DNA of 64,000 nt from Stenotrophomonas sp. NA06056 (GTDB taxonomy: Bacteria > Pseudomonadota > Gammaproteobacteria > Xanthomonadales > Xanthomonadaceae), in contig NZ_CP054931.1 of assembly GCF_013364355.1 (NCBI RefSeq), forward strand, positions 744,001 through 808,000, written 5' to 3'. Of the stretch, positions 27,374 through 35,179 are shown piece after piece. Within the stretch, counting starts at the first letter, position 1; each line of letters starts with the position of its first letter. Made by a program: the position numbers and the translations under genes. The notes under the pieces are model-generated. The model saw only the letters and a list, made by a program, of their open reading frames with translations, did not search any database and had not been told where the DNA came from.

Positions 27374-28272
27374 TGGCACGCATCAATCTATTGCCCTGGC
27401 GCGCCGAGCGGCGCAAGCAACGCCAGCGCGAGTTCGGCATCATGCTGGGCATGGCCGCCCTCGGTGGCGTGCTGCTGTCGCTGATGATCTGGTTCTACTA
27501 CGACCTGCAGGTCAGCGGGCAGGGCGATCGCAACGCCTACCTGCAGACCGAGATCGACAAGGTCAAGGAGCAGAACAAGGAAATCGACCGCCTCGACGCG
27601 CAGAGAGATCGGCTGCTGGCCCGCAAGGAAGTGATCGAGCAACTGCAGGCCAAGCGCTCGCAGATGGTCCACCTGTTCGATGCGCTGGTCCGCACCATCC
27701 CTGATGGCGTGGTGCTCACTGCCCTGCAGCAGGAAGGCGACGTGCTGACCCTGGAGGGACGCACCCAGTCCAACGCCCGTGTCTCGGCCTACATGCGCAA
27801 CCTCGAAGTCTCTGGCTGGATGACCAATCCGGAGCTGGCGATCATCGAGGCGCGTGAACCGGACAAGGACAAGGACGGGCGCGCCACCGGACCGGTGGTC
27901 GACATCAAGGCATTGCCGTACGTGTTCAAGGTCAAGGTCAAACTGCCCGCGCAGAGCGAGGAAGCGACGACTACTTCGGGCCTGAACCCTGATGGCAGCG
28001 TGGCCAGCACCGCGCCGGTGGCACCGACGGTCGCACCGCTCAGTGCTGGCCCGGACGCTGCGGCGCCTGCTGCTGCAGCTTCGCAGCCGGGTACGTCGCC
28101 GGCACCGGCTGCTCCGCCTGCAACGGCTCCGTCGCAGGTACCGCCACCGCCACCGGCGGCGACGCCTGCGCCGGCCGCACCGGCAACCAAACCGGCAACC
28201 AAGACTGAAGGCAGCCGCCTGGCGCAGCCGCCGCAGGCCTTCCACGCCCCGCTGCTGGGGGATCGCGCATGA
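27373..28272 (+). CDS. pilN: Type IV pilus assembly protein PilN
   Basis: 299 residues. The N-terminus MARINLLPWRAERRKQRQRE carries the INLLPWR motif that binds PilM. One transmembrane segment follows (~24-44), then a coiled coil (~55-95) and a ferredoxin-like periplasmic domain to about residue 200. The last ~90 residues are an Ala/Pro/Thr-rich tail (PVAPTVAPLSAGPDAAAPAA), longer than in the Pseudomonas protein and probably disordered in the periplasm. It forms a heterodimer with PilO. Its stop codon overlaps the pilO start (ATGA). Confidence 0.95.
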
Positions 28273-28925
28273 GCAAGAAAGTCGACATCAAGAACCTTGA
28301 TTTCAACGACATCGGCAACTGGCCGCAGAAGGCCAAGATCGTCTTCTGCGCGCTGTTGGCCGTGGTGATCATGTTCCTGGCGTGGATGCTGCTGATCAGT
28401 GGCAAGCGTGAGGAACTGGCCGGTCTGGAGTCGCAGGAAACCGAGCTGCGCAAGGAGTTCGCCGAGCAGCAGAAGCGCGCTGTCAACCTGGAGCCGCTCA
28501 AACAGCAGTTGGCGCAGATGGAGCAGGTGCTGCAGCAGATGCTGCGGCAGCTGCCCAGCAAGACTGAAATGCCCGACCTGATCATCGACATCTCGCAGAC
28601 CGCGTTGTCCAGCGGCCTGTCCAACGAGTTGTTCGAGCCGGAGGAGGAGCAGATCAAGGAGTTCTACGCCGAAAAGCCGATCAAGCTGCGGATGGTGGGC
28701 AGTTACCACCAGTTCGGCGCCTTCGTCAGTGGCGTAGCCTCGTTGCCGCGGGTGGTGATCCTGACCATGCACGACATCAACCTCAAGCCGAAGGACAAGA
28801 CCGGTGGCAACGTCCGCGCCGGTGCGCTGGAACTGTCCGGTACGGTCAAGACCTACCGTTACCTGGATGAGACCGAAGTGGCCGAGCAGCAGAAGGCCGA
28901 GGCGGGCAAGGAGGAAAAGAAGTGA
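28269..28925 (+). CDS. pilO: Type IV pilus assembly protein PilO
   Basis: 218 residues. A short cytoplasmic tail (DFNDIGNWPQKAKIVFCALL) leads into one transmembrane helix (~24-46). A coiled coil (ELRKEFAEQQKRAVNLEPLK) and a ferredoxin-like periplasmic domain containing GSYHQFGAFVSGVASLPRVV, typical of PilO, follow. It pairs with PilN and contacts PilP. It overlaps both neighbours by 4 bp (ATGA and GTGA), so translation is coupled. Confidence 0.95.
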   Translation: MSKKVDIKNLDFNDIGNWPQKAKIVFCALLAVVIMFLAWMLLISGKREELAGLESQETELRKEFAEQQKRAVNLEPLKQQLAQMEQVLQQMLRQLPSKTEMPDLIIDISQTALSSGLSNELFEPEEEQIKEFYAEKPIKLRMVGSYHQFGAFVSGVASLPRVVILTMHDINLKPKDKTGGNVRAGALELSGTVKTYRYLDETEVAEQQKAEAGKEEKK

Positions 28926-29458
28926 TCCGTTCCTTCATTGCACGCGGTGGGATGGTGTTGACGGTGCTGCTGCTGGCCGCCTGCGGTCGCGGCGTGACCA
29001 GCACCCCGGGTGATGCACCCAATCTGGAAAAATGGGTCGAGAGCGAGCGTGCACGACCAGCGGAGCCGATCGAGGCCCTGCCGGTGATGCAGCAGTTCGA
29101 GACCTTCGAGTACTCCGCGCAGGGCATGCGCGATCCGTTCACCGATGCCTGGACCAACCCGCAGCAGGGGAATGGGGGACTGCGGCCAGATCCGAACCGG
29201 CGCAAGGAGCCGATGGAAGGCTTCCCGCTGGACGCGCTGGACATGGTCGGCACCATCGGAACAGGCGCCGGCACCGTGGCGCTGGTGATGGGGCCGGACA
29301 AGGTGACCTATCGGGTGCGTCCCGGCGGTTACCTGGGGCAGAGCGACGGGCGGGTCACCGCGGTCTTCGAAGACCGCGTGGAGCTGATCGAACTGGTGCC
29401 GGATGGCGCGGGTGGCTGGCTGGAACGTCCAGCAACGCTCGCGCTGGAAGATCAATGA
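28922..29458 (+). CDS. pilP: Type IV pilus lipoprotein PilP
   Basis: 178 residues starting at a GTG that overlaps the pilO stop. Lipobox LLAAC with Cys21 is preceded by a basic, hydrophobic signal (MIRSFIARGGMVLTVLLLAA). The C-terminal beta domain (PLDALDMVGTIGTGAGTVAL, YRVRPGGYLGQSDGRVTAVF) is the part that binds the PilQ secretin N-domain, linking the PilNO inner-membrane complex to the outer-membrane pore. It lies 21 bp before pilQ. Confidence 0.95.
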   Translation: MIRSFIARGGMVLTVLLLAACGRGVTSTPGDAPNLEKWVESERARPAEPIEALPVMQQFETFEYSAQGMRDPFTDAWTNPQQGNGGLRPDPNRRKEPMEGFPLDALDMVGTIGTGAGTVALVMGPDKVTYRVRPGGYLGQSDGRVTAVFEDRVELIELVPDGAGGWLERPATLALEDQ

Positions 29459-29479
29459 TCGTTTACTGGGGATAGCACG

Positions 29480-31459
29480 ATGACCTTTCACCAAGCCAAG
29501 GGGCTGCGTCCCATCCGGCGCTCTACCTTGAACCGCATCAGCGCGCTGGGAGTCGCGTTGATGTTGGCCTGCGCTCCGGCGCTGGCTGCCGCACCGTCGG
29601 AAAAACCGACCGGCACGGCGCTGGCCGCCACGCCGGCCGCTGCACCGGCAGGCCTGTCGGTCGCACGCATCGATTTCAAGCGCGGCGATGACGGCGCGGG
29701 CCGCCTGATCCTGCAGTTCGACGGCCAGGGCGCCATGCCCGACCTGCGCAGCCAGGGCAACAGCGTGGTGGTCGATGTCGGCAACGCGCGCCTGCCGGCC
29801 AACCTGCAGAAGCCGATGAACGTCACCGACTTCGCCACCCCGGTGCAGCGCATCGACGCCAAACCGTCCGGCGCCGGCACCCAGCTGGTGCTGAGCACGG
29901 GCGGTCCGGTCGAGTCGCTGGCCTACCAGAGTGGCAACGAGTATGTGGTTGAAATCAGCCCGCGCCAGGCCCAGGCCGCTGTTGGTGCGGTCACTGCCGG
30001 CAGCGTGACCCAGGCTGCCAAGGGCGTGCCGCAGCGCGGCTACGCCGGCAAGCCGGTGACCTTCAACTTCCAGGACGTGCCCGTGCGCACCGTGCTGCAG
30101 TTGATCGCCGAAGAGTCGAATCTGAACGTGGTGGCATCCGACTCGGTGCAGGGCAATGTGACCCTGCGCCTGGTCAACGTACCGTGGGACCAGGCGCTGG
30201 ATATCGTGCTGCGTGCCAAGGGCCTGGACAAGCGTCGTGACGGCAGCGTGGTGTGGGTTGCGCCGCAGTCCGAGCTGGCCAAGTTCGAGCAGGAGAAGGA
30301 AGACGCGCGCATCGCGATCGAAAACCGCGAAGACCTGGTGACCGACTACGTCCAGATCAACTACCACAGCGCCACGCAGATCTTCAAAGCGCTGACCGAG
30401 GCCAAGGGCATCGGTGGCAACAACGCCGGTGGTGGTGGTCAGGGTGGCAATGGCTCGATGTCGCAGGAAGACAGTGGCTTCCTGTCTTCGCGTGGCCGCA
30501 TCGTGGCAGATGAACGTACCAATACGCTGATGATCAGCGACATCCCGAAGAAGATCGCGCGGATGCGCGAGCTGATCAACGTGATCGACCGCCCGGTCGA
30601 CCAGGTGCTGATCGAGAGCCGCATCGTCATCGCCACCGATACCTTCGCGCGCGAGCTGGGCGCCAAGTTCGGTGTCAGCGGCAGCCGCGACAACGTGTAC
30701 TTCAGCGGCAACCTGGAAGCCAATGCCAAGACCCGGCAGTCGCAGGTCGACACCGACAACGCCAACAGGAAGGCGGAGCGTGACTGGGAAGCCGGTGGTC
30801 GCGTAGGCCCGCCGCCGGTGTCGGTCGGTTCGGCCATCACCCGCGGCCTGAACTGGAACCTGCCGGTAGCTGCGACCAGCAACCCGGGCTCGCTTGCACT
30901 GTCCATCCTCAACGCCGGCTATCTGCTGGATGTCGAGCTGTCGGCCATGCAGGAAGAGTCGCGCGGCGAAGTGATCTCCAACCCACGCGTGGTCACCACG
31001 AACCAGCGTGAAGCGTTGATCAAGCAGGGTAAGGAAATCGGCTACGTCACCATCAGCGCCAGCGGCTCCGGTGGTGTTGCCACTCCGAACGTGCAGTTCA
31101 AGGAAGTGGTACTGGAACTGAAGGTCACCCCGACCATCACCAACGACAACCGCGTGTTCCTCAACATGGCGGTGAAGAAGGATGAGGTCGAAAGCTACAT
31201 CGTGCTGGAAGGTTACGGCCAGGTGCCGAACATCAACCGTCGCGAGGTCAATACCGCCGTGCTGGTGGAAGATGGCCAGACCGTGGTGATCGGTGGCGTG
31301 TATGAGTTCACCGACCGCAACAGCGTCAGCAAGGTGCCGTTCCTGGGCGATGTGCCGTTCCTCGGCAACCTGTTCAAGAAGCGTGGTCGCAACAAGGACA
31401 AGGCCGAACTGCTGGTGTTCGTGACCCCGAAGGTCCTGCGCGTGGCCCGCCAGAACTGA
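29480..31459 (+). CDS. pilQ: Type IV pilus secretin PilQ
   Basis: 659 residues with a long signal peptide (MTFHQAKGLRPIRRSTLNRI... cleaved near ALA-A). One AMIN domain (~50-140) for peptidoglycan binding is followed by a secretin N-domain (PVRTVLQLIAEESNLNVVAS, VPWDQALDIVLRAKGLDKRR) and an NolW-type N-domain interrupted by a Gly/Asn-rich loop (~305-330). The C-terminal secretin domain has VEDGQTVVIGGVYEFTDRNS and VPFLGDVPFLGNLFKKRGRN. It forms the outer-membrane gate for pilus extrusion. Only one AMIN domain is apparent, which makes it shorter than the Pseudomonas protein (~714 aa). Confidence 0.96.
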   Translation: MTFHQAKGLRPIRRSTLNRISALGVALMLACAPALAAAPSEKPTGTALAATPAAAPAGLSVARIDFKRGDDGAGRLILQFDGQGAMPDLRSQGNSVVVDVGNARLPANLQKPMNVTDFATPVQRIDAKPSGAGTQLVLSTGGPVESLAYQSGNEYVVEISPRQAQAAVGAVTAGSVTQAAKGVPQRGYAGKPVTFNFQDVPVRTVLQLIAEESNLNVVASDSVQGNVTLRLVNVPWDQALDIVLRAKGLDKRRDGSVVWVAPQSELAKFEQEKEDARIAIENREDLVTDYVQINYHSATQIFKALTEAKGIGGNNAGGGGQGGNGSMSQEDSGFLSSRGRIVADERTNTLMISDIPKKIARMRELINVIDRPVDQVLIESRIVIATDTFARELGAKFGVSGSRDNVYFSGNLEANAKTRQSQVDTDNANRKAERDWEAGGRVGPPPVSVGSAITRGLNWNLPVAATSNPGSLALSILNAGYLLDVELSAMQEESRGEVISNPRVVTTNQREALIKQGKEIGYVTISASGSGGVATPNVQFKEVVLELKVTPTITNDNRVFLNMAVKKDEVESYIVLEGYGQVPNINRREVNTAVLVEDGQTVVIGGVYEFTDRNSVSKVPFLGDVPFLGNLFKKRGRNKDKAELLVFVTPKVLRVARQN

Positions 31460-31484
31460 GGCGCTGCACCTGTTGCATCCGACC

Positions 31485-31505
31485 GGGGCCGCCACGTGCG
31501 GCCCC
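31485..31505 (+). terminator. Possible terminator of pilMNOPQ
   Basis: 8-bp stem GGGGCCGC/GCGGCCCC, loop CACGT, followed by GTGTCGTTTG; 26 bp after the pilQ stop. Confidence 0.55.
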
Positions 31506-31520
31506 GTGTCGTTTGCCCAA

Positions 31521-31680
31521 GTAGATCCACGCCACGCGTGGATGGGCGCAATGGATCCGCGCCATGTCCCTCAAGTAGATCCACGCCATGCGTGGATGGG
31601 CGCAATGGATCCGCGCCATGTCCCTCAAGTAGATCCACGCCATGCGTGGATGGCCCAAGTAGATCCACGCCATGCGTGGA
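31521..31680 (+). repeat. Four forward SMAG copies, three of them in a 54-bp tandem array
   Basis: GTAG starts at 31521, 31575 and 31629 (exactly 54 bp apart), and a fourth at 31659. All use the ATCCACGC/GCGTGGAT arms in the same orientation; the first has CCACGC in the loop instead of CCATGC. The spacer between the tandem copies is a near-identical ~30 bp. The gap 31460-31768 holds nothing else apart from the hairpin at 31485. Confidence 0.9.
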
Positions 31681-31768
31681 GGCTGTTCAGCCGTTCTTGA
31701 TGCCAGCAGCCGGGCGGCCTGCGATGATGTAGGGAACCCGAGCCATCCTGCTCCGGTCAAAGGCCCCC

Positions 31769-32794
31769 ATGAACCTGCCTCCGCCGATGCCCGAATCCAT
31801 TTCTCCGCCGCCTGCCCCCGTCACCTCACGCCTGCATGCGGCCTTCAGCAACCTGCGCGACGCGCTGTCGGCCGAGATCGTCGGCCAGGCGGCGCTGGTC
31901 GAACGCCTGCTGATCGCCTTGCTGGCCGATGGCCATCTGCTGGTGGAAGGTGCCCCGGGCCTGGCCAAGACCACGGCCATCCGGGCCTTGGCGGCACGAT
32001 TGGAAGCAGACTTCGCGCGCGTGCAGTTCACTCCGGATCTGCTGCCTTCGGACCTGACCGGCACCGAGATCTGGCGCCCGCAGGAAGGACGTTTCGAGTT
32101 CGTACCGGGGCCGATCTTCCACCCGATCCTGCTGGCAGACGAGATCAATCGTGCGCCAGCCAAAGTGCAGTCCGCGCTGCTGGAAGCAATGGGCGAACGC
32201 CAGGTCACGGTCGGTCGCCACACCTACGCACTGCCATCGCTGTTCCTGGTGATGGCCACGCAGAACCCGATCGAGCAGGAAGGCACCTTCCCGCTGCCGG
32301 AAGCGCAGCTGGATCGTTTCCTGATGCACGTGCGCATTGGCTATCCAGACCAGACGGCCGAGTCGGAGATCCTGCGGCTGGCCCGCGAGCGTGCCCGAGG
32401 CGCGCTGGGCGAGGCCGCAGCAGCGCCGGAAAAACTGCCGATGCAGGATGTCTTCGATGCGCGCCGCGAGGTGCTGGAGCTGCACATGGCCCCCGCGCTG
32501 GAACGCTATCTGATCGAGCTGGTGCTGGCGTCGCGCGACCCCTCGCGCTACGACGCATCGCTGGCGCGCCGAATCGCGTGGGGCGCAAGCCCCCGTGGTT
32601 CCATCGCACTGGAGCGGTGCGCGCGTGCGCGGGCGTGGTTGGCTGGACGTGATTTCGTCACCCCCGACGACGTGCGTGCCGTGGCGGCCGATGTGCTGCG
32701 CCATCGTGTCCTGCCCAGCTATGAAGCCACCGCCGAAGGCTGGGATGGCGAACGCCTGGTGCAGGAACTGCTGGCCCGGGTACCGGCACCCTGA
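31769..32794 (+). CDS. MoxR family AAA+ ATPase
   Basis: 341 residues. Walker A GAPGLAKT is at 61-68, Walker B LLADEINRAPAKVQSALLEA, then sensor 1 (VMATQNPIEQEGTFPLPEAQ) and the arginine region QLDRFLMHVRIGYPD, all typical of the MoxR (MRP) subgroup. These cytoplasmic ATPases act as chaperones that mature or activate partners with von Willebrand A domains, here presumably the BatA/BatB proteins encoded downstream. It is the first gene of a seven-kilobase, six-gene operon with 4-bp overlaps through most of its length. The two preceding short proline-rich codon stretches make the exact start slightly uncertain. Confidence 0.93.
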   Translation: MNLPPPMPESISPPPAPVTSRLHAAFSNLRDALSAEIVGQAALVERLLIALLADGHLLVEGAPGLAKTTAIRALAARLEADFARVQFTPDLLPSDLTGTEIWRPQEGRFEFVPGPIFHPILLADEINRAPAKVQSALLEAMGERQVTVGRHTYALPSLFLVMATQNPIEQEGTFPLPEAQLDRFLMHVRIGYPDQTAESEILRLARERARGALGEAAAAPEKLPMQDVFDARREVLELHMAPALERYLIELVLASRDPSRYDASLARRIAWGASPRGSIALERCARARAWLAGRDFVTPDDVRAVAADVLRHRVLPSYEATAEGWDGERLVQELLARVPAP

Positions 32795-32802
32795 GTGCGC
32801 GC

Positions 32803-33732
32803 ATGACCGGCACACCCAATGGACCTGCTCCGGGCACCAGTGATGGCGATGGTCTGCGACCGCAGCTGGCCGAGCTGGTGGCATTGCGCCGCCTTGCACA
32901 GCGTCCGCCGCCGCCTCGTCGAGGGCGTGCGGGCAGCGCAGGCCAGGCACCTTCGCCGTTGCGTGGACGCGGCATGGAATATGCAGAATCACGCGAATAC
33001 GTGGCGGGCGACGACGCGCGCCACATCGACTGGCGCGTCACTGCCCGCACCGGTCGCACGCACACCAAACTGTTCCAGGCAGAACGCGAGCGGGTCACCC
33101 TGATCGTTGCCGATACGTCGCCTGCGCTGTACTTCGGTACCCGCGTGCGCTTCAAGTCGGTGCAGGCGGCGCGCGCGGGTGCTGTCGCGGCATGGTCTGC
33201 ACAGCGCCGCGGCGACCGTATCGGCGCATTGCGCGGCAGTGAGCGTGAGGCGCCGATCGCGCCGGCCGGCGGTGCCCGCGGGGTACTTCGCGTACTCGAT
33301 GCACTCACGCGCTGGTACGCGCAGCCACCGGCCGATGATCTCGGCCTGGAGCGCGCGCTGGACCATGCTGGCCGAGTGTTGCGCCCCGGCGCGCGGATGC
33401 TGGTGCTGGCCGATCCGCAGCAGGCGATCCGCATTCCGCCGGCGCGCTGGAGCGCACTGGCCCAGCACCATGACCTGAGTCTGTTGCTGCTGGTTGATCC
33501 GCTGGAACTTCAGCCGCCAGCGGCACCCCTGCAGTTTCTCGCCGCACAGCAACGCATCGGTCTGGACCTGCGCCGGCACGATGTGCAGGCCCACTGGCAC
33601 GCACATTTTGTCGAACCCCTGCAGCAGTTGCGCAGGCAACTTGCTGCGCGTCGCGTCGATGTGCAGGTGCTTTCCACCGATGCGGCCAGCGATGCCTGGT
33701 TGGCAGCGGCTCCGACGGAGGTGCCAGCATGA
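32803..33732 (+). CDS. DUF58 domain protein
   Basis: 309 residues. The conserved DUF58 core GMEYAESREYVAGDDARHID plus WRVTARTGRTHTKLFQAERE is at about residues 58-98. A degenerate von Willebrand A-like fold follows (LIVADTSPALYFGTRVRFKS), and residues 200-260 continue the alpha/beta pattern. DUF58 proteins are always found beside MoxR and VWA genes and are thought to be cytoplasmic or membrane-associated partners in the same complex; the biochemical role is unknown. It lies 8 bp after moxR and overlaps the next gene by 4 bp (ATGA). Confidence 0.9.
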   Translation: MTGTPNGPAPGTSDGDGLRPQLAELVALRRLAQRPPPPRRGRAGSAGQAPSPLRGRGMEYAESREYVAGDDARHIDWRVTARTGRTHTKLFQAERERVTLIVADTSPALYFGTRVRFKSVQAARAGAVAAWSAQRRGDRIGALRGSEREAPIAPAGGARGVLRVLDALTRWYAQPPADDLGLERALDHAGRVLRPGARMLVLADPQQAIRIPPARWSALAQHHDLSLLLLVDPLELQPPAAPLQFLAAQQRIGLDLRRHDVQAHWHAHFVEPLQQLRRQLAARRVDVQVLSTDAASDAWLAAAPTEVPA

Positions 33733-34178
33733 GTGCCTCCCTGCCGCTGCGTGATGTGCAGTTGCCGGCTTCGCCAGCGTGGTGGCCGCCTGCTCCAGGC
33801 TGGCTGATGCTGATTGCGCTGGTGCTGCTGTTGCTGGCAATCGTTGCTGCGCTGGCATGGCGTCGACGTCGCCGCCGCCGACAGTGGTTGCAGGTGTTCG
33901 ACCAGGAAATCGCGGCAGTGACCGGCGCGCCTTCGGAACTGGCGGTCATTGCCAGCCTGCTGCGGCGTGCGGCACGTCAGGCACGCCCCGGCAGCGAAGC
34001 ATTGCGCGATGATGCGTGGTGGCAGTACGTCGATCCCAAGGACAGCCTGCCGTCTGCGCAGCGTAATCTGCTGGCCGAAGGCGCCTATCGTCCACATGTT
34101 GATGCCGCTGCCGTAGCCGACGTGCGCACGTGGGCGCGGGCGCGCTATCTGGCGTTGCTGCAGGAGCGCCGGCGATGA
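33729..34178 (+). CDS. DUF4381 domain protein, single-span membrane protein
   Basis: 149 residues. The short N-terminal segment with LRDVQLPASPAWWPPAPGWL leads into one membrane span (~24-44: LMLIALVLLLLAIVAALAWR), then a strongly basic stop-transfer (RRRRRRRQW) and a cytoplasmic helical domain (SLLRRAARQARPGSEALRDD). This is the DUF4381 layout found between DUF58 and BatA genes in gammaproteobacterial Bat loci. It overlaps both neighbours by 4 bp. Confidence 0.88.
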   Translation: MSASLPLRDVQLPASPAWWPPAPGWLMLIALVLLLLAIVAALAWRRRRRRRQWLQVFDQEIAAVTGAPSELAVIASLLRRAARQARPGSEALRDDAWWQYVDPKDSLPSAQRNLLAEGAYRPHVDAAAVADVRTWARARYLALLQERRR

Positions 34179-35179
34179 GCGCGCTGGCAGCTTACTGGCC
34201 GTGGCCGGATCTGCAGCTGGCGTGGCCGCTGGCACTGCTGGCATTGCCGCTGCCGATCCTGATGTACGCATGGAAACGGCGTGCCGACCCGGGTGCTGCA
34301 CTGCGGGTGCCTTATGCCGCTGCCGAACTGGAAGCACTGGCCGGTGGCGGCCGCGTCGGGATTTCCTGGTTGCGCAGCGGCGTGCTGTGGTTGGGTTGGC
34401 TGGCGCTGTGCGTGGCGATGGCGCGGCCGCAGCAACTGGGTGAAGCAATCACCCCGCCGCAGGAAGGCCGGCAGATGATGCTGGCGATGGACGTATCCGG
34501 CAGCATGAGCGAGCCGGACATGGTGCTTGGCGCACAGCCGGTGGAACGCCTGACCGCCGCCAAGGCGGTGCTGGCTGATTTCCTCGACCGTCGTGCCGGC
34601 GATCGCGTCGGCCTGCTGGTGTTCGGTGACCGTGCCTACACACTCACGCCGTTGACTGCGGATCTGTCCAGCGTGCGCGATCAACTGCGCGACAGCGTGG
34701 TCGGCCTGGCCGGGCGCGAGACCGCCATTGGTGATGCCATCGCGCTGGCGGTCAAGCGTCTGCGCAACCAGCCCGAAGGGCAGCGTGTACTGATCCTGCT
34801 GACCGACGGTGTCAGCAACGCCGGTGTGCTGGAGCCCCTGCGCGCAGCCGAACTGGCGCGTGCCGAGGGCGTGCGCGTGCACACCGTGGCGTTTGGCAGC
34901 GACGGTAGTGCGCGGTTCTTCGGCATTCCGGTGGCCGCCGACCGCGACCCGGTGGATGAGGCAACGTTGCGCAGGATCGCCGAGATGACCGGTGGCCGCT
35001 TCTTCCGTGCGCGTGATACCGACCAGCTGGTCGGTATCTACGCCGAACTGGACAGGCTGGAGCCGATCGCTGCGAAGGGACCGACACTGCGCCCGCGCAA
35101 CGAGCGCTATGCATGGCCGCTGGCTGTCGCGCTGCTGCTGGGCGCGTTGGCGTGGGTATGGCCGGAGCGCCGCCGATGA
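34175..35179 (+). CDS. batA: BatA-type von Willebrand factor A membrane protein
   Basis: 334 residues. Two N-terminal hydrophobic segments (~13-32, ~65-82), a VWA domain with an intact MIDAS motif DVSGSMS starting at Asp106, and the matching Thr/Asp later (LLTDGVSNAGVLEP). One C-terminal membrane span (~308-327) follows. This is the Aerotolerance/BatA arrangement: a VWA domain held at the periplasmic face. Bat proteins are linked to stress tolerance in Bacteroides and Leptospira; the role here is inferred. It overlaps both neighbours by 4 bp. Confidence 0.9.
   Translation: MSALAAYWPWPDLQLAWPLALLALPLPILMYAWKRRADPGAALRVPYAAAELEALAGGGRVGISWLRSGVLWLGWLALCVAMARPQQLGEAITPPQEGRQMMLAMDVSGSMSEPDMVLGAQPVERLTAAKAVLADFLDRRAGDRVGLLVFGDRAYTLTPLTADLSSVRDQLRDSVVGLAGRETAIGDAIALAVKRLRNQPEGQRVLILLTDGVSNAGVLEPLRAAELARAEGVRVHTVAFGSDGSARFFGIPVAADRDPVDEATLRRIAEMTGGRFFRARDTDQLVGIYAELDRLEPIAAKGPTLRPRNERYAWPLAVALLLGALAWVWPERRR

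Noticed and set aside
31473..31732. Short frames through the SMAG array with repeated Asp-Pro-Arg-His-Ala-Trp-Met
   Set aside because: These are translations of the palindromic repeats. The same peptide appears wherever SMAG occurs, so they are not genes.
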